DNA from: Burkholderiales bacterium
Lineage (GTDB): Bacteria; Pseudomonadota; Gammaproteobacteria; Burkholderiales; Burkholderiaceae_C
Direction of reading: 5' to 3'
Assembly: GCA_947372225.1 (NCBI GenBank)
Contig: CANBSV010000020.1
Coordinates: 1-33,155 of the forward strand
Length of the DNA: 33,155 nt
Shown: one piece after another, positions 1 through 5,950 of the stretch
Layout of the letters: every line of letters begins with the position of its first letter
Position numbering within the stretch: the stretch's first letter is position 1
The notes under the pieces: generated by a model
The model's input: the letters and a program-made list of their open reading frames with translations, nothing else
Told to the model about the DNA's origin: nothing
Databases searched by the model: none
Position numbers and translations under genes: made by a program

Positions 1-975
1 CTGCGCGAAATAGAACCACTCGTTGCCCGGCAATGCGGTCGTGTTCGGAAACACGATGAAGCCGTCGGCCGGCGCGCTCACCACGCTGCCGTCGTGCCGG
101 CGTCCGATGGGCTCGCCGGCGGACACCTTGTCGAAGCTGGCCCAGGGGCGCACGAAGGCGTCGTCGGCATGCAACCGGTCGGTCACCTCGCTCAGGCGCA
201 GCACCTCGACGTCGGTGCGCGCATCGATGTGCGGGCCGGCGATCATGCGCAGGTGTAGCAGGGTGTTGACGATCGCCTGATAGGCCACGTCGACCGCTTT
301 CGGATCGTCGTGCTGGCCGCATTCGAGCGTGATGCCCAGGCCGCCCACGCTGCGGATGTACTCGGTGGTGCCGATGCCGTAGCTGGGGTCGGTGTTGAGC
401 AACTGGGCGCGCGCGTCTGGCAGACCCGACTCGTCGGCGCGCTTGACGCGGTTGGCCACGCCCGTCGCATAGGTGGGCATCCAGCCTTCGACGAAGCGGC
501 GCACCCCCAGCCGCAGCGCGAGTGCTTCTTCGGGCATCGAGAAGGCGAACGGCTCGAGGTTGTCCTCGTTGGCGATCGGCCCGATCATGGCGAACGGCTC
601 GCCTGGCGACTGGAATGAGTGGATGTCGAGCAGCGCATCGTGCTGGCCGATCAGCGGGCACAGCGCGTTGGCGATGCGGTCTTCGTAGTCCTTCGGCTCG
701 GTGGTCACCCGCAGGTTGCGGTTGAGGTTGCGCTCACCGATGCGCTGGCCGCGCTGGTAGGCCAGCGGGTTGGTGATCGGCACGAAGGTCACGTTGCCGC
801 GCACCAGCTGCAACTTCTCGGAATCGAAGTCGGCCAGCACGCGCTCGATGGCGCGCGGGCCACAGGTCTCGTTGCCGTGCACGGCGCCGAGCACCAGCAG
901 CCGCGGGCCGGCCCGTTCGGTCTTGATGCCCAGAACGCCGAGGGAATTCAGATTGACTTCGGATGGATTTGCCAT
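1..975 (-). CDS. Aspartoacylase / succinylglutamate desuccinylase family zinc hydrolase (3' end cut by window)
   Basis: Predicted zinc-dependent amidohydrolase/carboxypeptidase of the M14-like AstE/AspA family, which removes acyl groups from acylated amino acids in the cytoplasm. The frame is open from the ATG at 975 to the window edge, giving 325 residues, close to the family's usual 330-350, so only a short C-terminus is missing. The zinc motif HGNE is at H33 and E36, a third ligand is H119 in DIHS, and the likely catalytic glutamate is E218 in TLECGQH. Residues after about 270 resemble the beta-rich C-terminal domain of the family. It follows znuA on the same strand after 87 bp without an obvious terminator, so read-through from the zinc operon is possible but unproven. 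The exact substrate cannot be told from the sequence. Confidence 0.85.
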   Translation of the reverse strand, partial: MANPSEVNLNSLGVLGIKTERAGPRLLVLGAVHGNETCGPRAIERVLADFDSEKLQLVRGNVTFVPITNPLAYQRGQRIGERNLNRNLRVTTEPKDYEDRIANALCPLIGQHDALLDIHSFQSPGEPFAMIGPIANEDNLEPFAFSMPEEALALRLGVRRFVEGWMPTYATGVANRVKRADESGLPDARAQLLNTDPSYGIGTTEYIRSVGGLGITLECGQHDDPKAVDVAYQAIVNTLLHLRMIAGPHIDARTDVEVLRLSEVTDRLHADDAFVRPWASFDKVSAGEPIGRRHDGSVVSAPADGFIVFPNTTALPGNEWFYFAQ

Positions 976-1062
976 GGTGTTTGCAGGTGTTTGCCAGGTT
1001 CAAGGGTGAATCATGCCGCGCTGCGCTTCAGGCGAGGTTGGGGTGCCTTTGTGCCGCAAGGT

Positions 1063-1995
1063 TCAATGCGCTGGAGCGGATTCGGCCGGGGTCATGGCCT
1101 CGACCAGCGTGCGCACGTTGTGTTCGAACAGGTGGATGTAGGTGTCGGCTGCTGTGCCGGGCGCTGACAGCGCGTCGGAATAGAGCGCGCCGCCCACCTT
1201 CAGGCCGGCCTCGCGGGCGATGCGCTCGATCAGCCGCGGGTCGCTGATGTTTTCGACCAGCAGCGCGCTGGCCTGGGTTTCGCGGGCCTGGCGCACGATG
1301 CGCGCCACCGCTTCGGCCGACGGCTCGCTGCCGGTGGTCCAGCCGCGCGGTGCGATGAAGCGCACGCCATAGGCCGTCGCGAAGTAGCCGAAGGCGTCGT
1401 GCGAGGTGATCACGCGGCGCCGCGATTCGGGCAGGGCGGCGATGCGGCTGCGGGTGTCTTGCTCGAGCGCGGTCAGCCGCTGCTGGTAGTCCGCAGCCCG
1501 CGCGTTGATCTCGGCGGCGCGCGCCGGCGCGGCGGCCACCAGCGCGGTGCGGATGGTCTCGGCGTAGCGCCGGCCGTTGGCGAGGTTTTGCCAGGCGTGC
1601 GGGTCGGCGCCGCCGTCCAGCCGCAGCGGCGTGATGCCGGCGCTGGCCACGACCACCTTGCCGCGGTAGCCCGAAGCGGCGATCAGCCGCTCGATCCAGC
1701 CTTCGAAGCGCAACCCGTTGGCCACCACCAGATCGGCACGCGCCATGCGCCGCACGTCGGACGGCGTGGGCTCGAACACATGCGCGTCGGCGTTCGGGCC
1801 GACCAGCGCGCTCACTTCGACCGCCGGCCCGCCCACTTCGCGCACCATGTCGGCCAGGATCGAGAAGGTGGCCACCACCTGCAGCGGCGGCGCGGCCACG
1901 GGCTCGGCAGCCGATGCCAGCGTGCCCACCAGCAGCAGCGCAGCAGCGGCCAGCAAGCGACGTCGCAGGGTGGTGCGCACAGCGTTGAAGCGCAT
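1063..1995 (-). CDS. znuA: Zinc ABC transporter substrate-binding protein ZnuA-like
   Basis: Periplasmic metal-binding protein (310 aa, cluster A-I family) that captures zinc for the ZnuBC importer. An N-terminal signal peptide has a basic start (RTTLRRR), a Leu/Ala core and a likely cleavage after ASA near residue 29. The family's metal ligands are visible: H72 (DAHVFEP), H133 (DPHAWQ), H199 (TSHDAFGYF) and D274 (LYSDALS). The His/Asp/Glu-rich loop that E. coli ZnuA carries just before the second ligand is absent: LDGGADPHAWQ runs straight through. The ATG at 1995 lies 2 bp after the znuB stop, so translation is probably coupled. Zinc rather than manganese is inferred from the Zur-like regulator in the same operon. 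Confidence 0.9.
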   Translation of the reverse strand: MRFNAVRTTLRRRLLAAAALLLVGTLASAAEPVAAPPLQVVATFSILADMVREVGGPAVEVSALVGPNADAHVFEPTPSDVRRMARADLVVANGLRFEGWIERLIAASGYRGKVVVASAGITPLRLDGGADPHAWQNLANGRRYAETIRTALVAAAPARAAEINARAADYQQRLTALEQDTRSRIAALPESRRRVITSHDAFGYFATAYGVRFIAPRGWTTGSEPSAEAVARIVRQARETQASALLVENISDPRLIERIAREAGLKVGGALYSDALSAPGTAADTYIHLFEHNVRTLVEAMTPAESAPAH

Positions 1996-1997
1996 GG

Positions 1998-2873
1998 TCA
2001 GGCCTTGCGGTGCGTGCGTTGGGACCGCAGGCGTGCGAGCAGACTGTCGCGGCGCCCCAGCAGCAGCGACAGCACATAGAAGCTGCCGGCCAGCAGGACG
2101 ATGGCCGGCCCTGACGGCAGGTTGGCGTGATAGGACAGCAGCAGCCCGCCCCAGCCGCTGAGCACCGCGAACAGCGCGGCGACCCCGGCCAACTGCCACA
2201 CCTGGGCCGCCCAGAAGCGAGCGGCCGTGGCCGGCAGCATCATCAGACCGACCGCCATCAGCGTGCCCAGCGCCTGAAACCCCCCCACCAGGTTGAGCAC
2301 CAACAGCATGAGGAACAGGCCGTGCACCCAGGCACCCGCATGGCCGAGGTGGCGCAGGAAGCCGGGGTCGAAGCACTCGATCACCAGCGGGCGGTACACG
2401 AGTGCGAGCACCAGCAGCGTCACGGTGGTGATGCCGGCGATCAGCAGCAGCGACGCATCGTCCACGGCCAGCACCGTGCCAAACAGCACCCTCATCAGGT
2501 CGACGCTGCTGCCGCGCATCGAGATGATCATCACGCCGGCGGCCAGCGCGATGAGGTAGAACGCGGCGAAGCTCGCATCCTCGCGCTGCGGGGTGAGGCG
2601 AGCCACCGCGCCGGCCAGCCCGGCCACGGCCACCGCCGCGACAAAGCCGCCCACGCTCATCGCCCACAGCGAGTAGCCGAACATCACGAACGCCAGCGCT
2701 GCACCGGGCAGCAGCGCGTGCGCGATGGCGTCACCCACCAGGCTCATGCGACGCAGCACCAGCAGCGTGCCGATGGGTCCGCAGCTCAGGCCCAGCGCCA
2801 CACAGGTGACCAGCGCACGGCGCATGAACCCGAACTCGACAAACGGCTGGATCAACAGCGCGTGCAGCGTCAT
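1998..2873 (-). CDS. znuB: Zinc ABC transporter permease ZnuB
   Basis: Inner-membrane permease of the ABC-3 (metal) family, 291 aa, which forms the channel for zinc delivered by ZnuA and is driven by ZnuC. It is hydrophobic throughout with about eight predicted membrane segments. The family signature GDAIAHALLPG is near residues 46-56, and a conserved GTLMAVGLMMLPA segment lies in the C-terminal half. The start at 2873 (MTLHALLIQPF) was chosen over an upstream in-frame ATG at 2900 because it forms an ATGA overlap with the znuC stop at 2870-2872 and matches the usual ZnuB N-terminus. The basic C-terminal tail (RRDSLLARLRSQRTHRKA) is probably cytoplasmic. Confidence 0.92.
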   Translation of the reverse strand: MTLHALLIQPFVEFGFMRRALVTCVALGLSCGPIGTLLVLRRMSLVGDAIAHALLPGAALAFVMFGYSLWAMSVGGFVAAVAVAGLAGAVARLTPQREDASFAAFYLIALAAGVMIISMRGSSVDLMRVLFGTVLAVDDASLLLIAGITTVTLLVLALVYRPLVIECFDPGFLRHLGHAGAWVHGLFLMLLVLNLVGGFQALGTLMAVGLMMLPATAARFWAAQVWQLAGVAALFAVLSGWGGLLLSYHANLPSGPAIVLLAGSFYVLSLLLGRRDSLLARLRSQRTHRKA

Positions 2874-3658
2874 GGCGCGCTCCCGGGTGTGACGGCGCAC
2901 CAGTCGGCGTTTTCGTCCCAGTCCTGCGCCATTTGCTGCGCGCGTTGCAGGTGCTTCGGCACCAGCACTTCAGCCGTGGGGCCGTGTGCCACGCACTCCC
3001 GCGCCAGCAGCAGCGTGGTCGGGAAGTGTTCGTGCACCTGAGCCAGGTCGTGCAGCACGGCGATCACGGTGCGCCCCTCGACGTGCCAGTGCTGCACCAG
3101 GCGCATCAGGTCGGCGGTGGTGCGCGTGTCGATCGCGTTGAAGGGCTCGTCGAGCAGGATCACGGCGGCGTCTTGCATCAGCACGCGCGCAAACAGCACC
3201 CGCTGGAACTGTCCGACCGACAGCTCCGAGATCAGCCGGTGTTCGAAGCCCGCCAGCCCCACCGACGTAAGCGCTCGCAAGGCGTCTTCGCGCTGTGCCG
3301 CCGTGGCACCGCGGAACCAGCCGATCTGCGGCCAGGCGCCGAGCATCACCACATCAAGCACGCCCAGCGGAAAGCTGCGGTCGATCCCCGATTGCTGCGG
3401 CATGTAGGCCAGACCCCGGCGCGGCAGACCGCCCAGGCGCACCTGGCCGGTGGTGGGTTGCACGCGACCGGTCAGGGCGTCGAGCAACGAGCTCTTGCCC
3501 GCGCCGTTGGGGCCGACCACGGCGGTGAGCGAGCCCGGCTCGAAGCGGCAGCTCACGTGGTGCACAGCGGGGTGCTGGCGGTAGCTCACCGTCAGGTCTT
3601 CGACCGCGATCGCGGGCGGCGCGGCGGCAAGCGCGGGGTGATCGTGGCGCGCGTTCAT
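2870..3658 (-). CDS. znuC: Zinc ABC transporter ATP-binding protein ZnuC
   Basis: Cytoplasmic ATPase (262 aa) that powers ZnuB. Walker A is GPNGAGKS at residues 49-56. The signature is LSVGQFQR, a variant of LSGGQ. Walker B is ILLDEPFNAID and the switch histidine is in AVLHDL. The N-terminus before the ABC domain has a short stretch with His5 and His7. An upstream ATG at 3694 would extend it, but the ATG at 3658 was chosen because it makes an exact ATGA overlap with the stop of the preceding small His-rich gene, the same junction seen on either side in this operon. The C-terminal 35 residues after AEVLVPKHLQ are a short extension of unknown role. Confidence 0.92.
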   Translation of the reverse strand: MNARHDHPALAAAPPAIAVEDLTVSYRQHPAVHHVSCRFEPGSLTAVVGPNGAGKSSLLDALTGRVQPTTGQVRLGGLPRRGLAYMPQQSGIDRSFPLGVLDVVMLGAWPQIGWFRGATAAQREDALRALTSVGLAGFEHRLISELSVGQFQRVLFARVLMQDAAVILLDEPFNAIDTRTTADLMRLVQHWHVEGRTVIAVLHDLAQVHEHFPTTLLLARECVAHGPTAEVLVPKHLQRAQQMAQDWDENADWCAVTPGSAP

Positions 3659-3894
3659 GGCGTGCCCGACAGCGACCAGGCGACTGCCGCCCACAGCAGC
3701 GCGATCAGCGCGACCGCACCGGCCAGACGCGCCGGCGCCGAGCGCATCAGCAAGCTGGTGGTCGCAGCCGGCGGTTGCGCGGGCGCAGCCGCAGCGTGGT
3801 GGTGGTGCGCTGCGCCGTGGGCATGGCTGTGACCGTGGACATGGCCGTGGTCCTTCGACCCGTGGTCGTGTGCATGCGAGTGGTCGCTGCTCAT
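3655..3894 (-). CDS. Small His-rich single-pass membrane protein within the zinc operon
   Basis: A 79-residue protein without an assigned family. Residues 1-33 hold 14 histidines, mostly in HxH, HGH and HAH patterns ending in HHHH at 30-33, with Asp residues between. An Ala/Pro linker follows (34-46), then one hydrophobic segment (about 55-74, LAGAVALIALLWAAVAWSL) and a short SGTP tail. Such a layout suggests a metal-binding head tethered to the inner membrane. Which side the head faces is unclear; the Arg residues before the membrane segment favour a cytoplasmic head. It overlaps zur (ATGA at 3891-3894) and znuC (ATGA at 3655-3658), so it is translated as part of the zur-znuCBA unit. A role as a zinc buffer or donor near ZnuBC is inference from context only. 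A longer frame upstream only shadows zur. Confidence 0.8.
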   Translation of the reverse strand: MSSDHSHAHDHGSKDHGHVHGHSHAHGAAHHHHAAAAPAQPPAATTSLLMRSAPARLAGAVALIALLWAAVAWSLSGTP

Positions 3895-4376
3895 GCCGGT
3901 GCTCCGCTCACGCAAGTCGCGCATCGCCCGCGCAGGGTCAGGTCGTGGCGCTGCACCTCGAAGCCGGGCGGCGCCAGATCGCTCATCGAGCCCGGGCAGG
4001 CGTGGATCGGGTAGACGCGGTCGCACTGCATGCAAAGAAAGTGATGGTGGTGAGCTTCATGGGCAGCGCTGCCAGCCTGGTGGTCGTGGCCGTGAGCCGC
4101 CACCGCAGCCGCAGCCGCATCGGCGGCATAAGCGTGCCCTTTGGGCGCGGGCTCGTTCGATACCGCCATCTCGAAGCGTGCCGGCTGACCCGGCAACTCA
4201 ACGCGCACCACCAGACCGGCGTCCTGCAGGCCCTTGATCTGCCGGTACACCGTCGACAGATTGAGGGTGGGCACGTGGGCGCGGGCCTGCTCGAGCAGGT
4301 CCGGCGGGCTCAGTGCCTGCCCGCTGCATGCGAGCGCATCGAGCAGGGCTTGTCGCTGTCGGGTGTGGCGTTCCAT
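3891..4376 (-). CDS. zur: Fur-family zinc uptake regulator (Zur) with a His-rich insertion
   Basis: Metal-sensing repressor of the Fur family, 161 aa, expected to block the zinc uptake operon when zinc is plentiful. The N-terminal winged helix includes the recognition helix region LNLSTVYRQIKGLQDAGLV (39-57). The dimerisation domain has the HHHHFLCMQC signature (H109-H112, C115, C118) and a second CxxC at C152/C155, which together would form the structural zinc site. Between RFE (67-69) and HHHH lie 40 residues instead of the usual 10 or so. This Ala/His-rich insertion contains H81, H95, H97, H99 and H106. It is first in the operon, with a palindrome 10 bp before its start codon. Zur rather than Fur or PerR is inferred from the znuCBA genes behind it. 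Confidence 0.88.
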   Translation of the reverse strand: MERHTRQRQALLDALACSGQALSPPDLLEQARAHVPTLNLSTVYRQIKGLQDAGLVVRVELPGQPARFEMAVSNEPAPKGHAYAADAAAAAVAAHGHDHQAGSAAHEAHHHHFLCMQCDRVYPIHACPGSMSDLAPPGFEVQRHDLTLRGRCATCVSGAPA

Positions 4377-4385
4377 GCCCAGATG

Positions 4386-4409
4386 CTAATGCGATTGCAT
4401 TGGCATTAG
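4386..4409 (-). promoter_or_regulatory. Candidate Zur operator upstream of zur
   Basis: Two nested inverted repeats lie 10-33 bp before the zur start. The outer arms are CTAATGC (4386-4392) and GCATTAG (4403-4409). The inner one is AATGC-GATT-GCATT (4388-4401). The A/T content stands out from the GC-rich surroundings. Fur-family operators are A/T-rich palindromes of this size, and the position would let Zur cover the promoter or early leader of its own operon. No clear -35/-10 pair could be picked. The divergent ParA gene starts only 71 bp away, so it might also be affected. Confidence 0.65.
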
Positions 4410-4480
4410 TTCCTGTGGGGCCATGGCGCTGCCATCTCCAGTCGCTAACATCGCCGCTCCCCCAGGTTCAGGAGATGGAT

Positions 4481-5098
4481 ATGCCGGTCATCGTGGTCGC
4501 CAACCCCAAGGGCGGTGTGGGCAAAAGCACGCTGTCGACCAACCTTGCGGGCTATCTGGCCTCGCAGGGGCACGCCGTGATGCTTGGCGACATCGACCGC
4601 CAGCAATCGGCGCGCACCTGGCTGGGTCTGCGCCCTGCTGCCGCCCGGCCGATTCGCAGCTGGGAGACGGATGACGATCTGCGTGTGCGGCCTCCCAAGG
4701 GCACCACGCACATGGTGCTCGACACCCCCGCCGGCCTGCACGGCAAGCGCCTCGACGAGGCACTGAAGATCGCCACCCAGGTGATCGTGCCGCTGCAGCC
4801 GAGCCTCTTCGACATCCATGCCACGCACGCCTTCCTGGAACAACTCGCTGCACACCGTCGGGCCGAGACCTTCAGCGTGGCGCTGGTGGGCATGCGCGCG
4901 CGGGAAGGCACGCGCGCTGTGGACCAGTTGAAGGCCTTTCTGGGCGCGTCGCCCTTTCCGGTGCTGACCCACCTGCGTGACACCCAGAACTACATCCATC
5001 TCGCCGCCCAGGGCCTCACGCTGTGGGATGTGACGCCCAGCCGCGTCGAGCGCGATCTGGCGCAGTGGCAACCCATCACCGCCTGGCTGGCGCGCTGA
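4481..5098 (+). CDS. Orphan ParA/MinD-type ATPase
   Basis: Deviant-Walker ATPase of 205 aa in the ParA/Soj class, whose members position plasmids, chromosomes or protein complexes by ATP-dependent dimerisation. Walker A is KGGVGKST at 10-17 with the signature lysine K10. The A' motif GDIDRQQSA includes D37 and D39, and MVLDTPAG supplies Walker B. No ParB-type partner or parS-like repeat is seen nearby, and it stands alone between zur and a two-component pair. The start at 4481 was preferred to an ATG at 4475 because GGAG (4471-4474) sits 6 nt before it but directly abuts the other. The family name is firm; the cargo it positions is unknown. Confidence 0.85.
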   Translation: MPVIVVANPKGGVGKSTLSTNLAGYLASQGHAVMLGDIDRQQSARTWLGLRPAAARPIRSWETDDDLRVRPPKGTTHMVLDTPAGLHGKRLDEALKIATQVIVPLQPSLFDIHATHAFLEQLAAHRRAETFSVALVGMRAREGTRAVDQLKAFLGASPFPVLTHLRDTQNYIHLAAQGLTLWDVTPSRVERDLAQWQPITAWLAR

Positions 5099-5135
5099 GC
5101 TCACCCGGTACCCGTCGCAAATCCAGTGTTTTCCC

Positions 5136-5152
5136 ACCCCTCTTTTGGGGGT
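5136..5152. repeat. Inverted repeat ACCCC-N7-GGGGT upstream of the LuxR-type regulator
   Basis: Arms 5136-5140 and 5148-5152 are separated by exactly seven bases, centred on 5144, within the 126-bp gap between the ParA gene and the response regulator. No T-run follows, so a terminator is unlikely on the plus strand. A -10-like TTAGGAT lies at 5186-5192. The same arm/spacer design occurs upstream of the PEP-CTERM gene at 13538-13554. An operator for a LuxR/NarL-type regulator is a reasonable guess, possibly autoregulation. Confidence 0.45.
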
Positions 5153-5224
5153 GACAGTTGATGACTTCGCACCTCCGATGCGGCCTTAGGATGTCCGCGC
5201 CCCAATCCAGCCCTCGGAGTTCTG

Positions 5225-5950
5225 ATGAAGGTCTTGCTGATCGACGATCACCCATTGATCCTGTCAGCACTGAAGAGCACGATCCTGGGGCTGGAGGGTG
5301 GCGTCACCGTCGTTGACGTGGGCGATGCCCGATCAGCCCGTCTTATCTTGCAAGACGACAGCGATTTCGATCTGGTGCTGCTCGACTTGCGGCTGTCCGA
5401 CGCGGACGGTTTCGACGTGCTGTGTGAATTGCGCGCCGCCTATCCGGCACTGCCGGTCGTGGTGGTGTCCGCGAGCGATCGAACCAGCGACGTCATCCGT
5501 TCCATCGACCTGGGCGCCATGGGTTTTGTGCCCAAGCGTTCGTCCAACGACACCCTTTTCGAGGCGCTGCGCATGGTGATGTCCGGAGGCATCTACGTGC
5601 CGCCGATGAACCTGGGCGATGACCGCATGACGTCTGACATCTTCCCGGGCACGTCGCCGGGAGGTCTGCGCGCGCTGCCCCTGGAGGCCGACGGTCATCA
5701 GGTGGCCGCATCGCTGGATACGCTGGGACTCACGCCCCGGCAGACGGAGGTGCTTCATTTACTCTTGCAGGGCAAACCCAACAAGCTGATTGCGCGTGAC
5801 CTGAAGTTGTCGGTGGAGACCGTCAAGGACCACGTGGCGGCGGTGTTGCGCTCTCTCGGCGTCAGTTCGCGCACGCAGGCGGTGCTGGCGATCAGCGAGC
5901 TGACGCGGCCGCCCTCCAGCCCGTTGGGGCGGAGAAAGACCGACCCATGA
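5225..5950 (+). CDS. NarL/LuxR-type response regulator
   Basis: DNA-binding response regulator of 241 aa. The receiver domain (about 1-120) has the acidic pair D7/D8, the phospho-acceptor D54 in LLDLRLSD, a conserved Ser in VVVSAS and the lysine in VPKRS. A linker of roughly 50 residues, longer than usual, leads to a LuxR-type helix-turn-helix (about 172-232) with LTPRQTEVLHLLLQGKPNK and the recognition region LSVETVKDHVAAVLRSLG. The gene ends in an ATGA overlap with the hybrid kinase that follows, so the two are translationally coupled and very likely form one signalling pair. The input signal and targets are not visible, but an inverted repeat sits just upstream. Confidence 0.92.
   Translation: MKVLLIDDHPLILSALKSTILGLEGGVTVVDVGDARSARLILQDDSDFDLVLLDLRLSDADGFDVLCELRAAYPALPVVVVSASDRTSDVIRSIDLGAMGFVPKRSSNDTLFEALRMVMSGGIYVPPMNLGDDRMTSDIFPGTSPGGLRALPLEADGHQVAASLDTLGLTPRQTEVLHLLLQGKPNKLIARDLKLSVETVKDHVAAVLRSLGVSSRTQAVLAISELTRPPSSPLGRRKTDP

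Noticed and set aside
990..1062. Near-direct repeat of GTGTTTGC and possible terminator after znuA
   Set aside because: Too short to be meaningful, and no hairpin with a T-run is present.
2127..3832. Long plus-strand frames (about 300 codons each) opposite znuB, znuC and the His-rich gene
   Set aside because: The minus-strand genes have clear Walker, permease and coupling features; the opposite frames are His/Gln/Arg-rich shadows.
4481..5098. Chromosome partition locus (parAB)
   Set aside because: No ParB gene or parS-like palindromes are next to it; an orphan ParA fits better.
5135..5153. Hairpin as a terminator for the ParA gene
   Set aside because: The stem is short and no T-run follows, and the same design occurs before another gene, so an operator reading was preferred.
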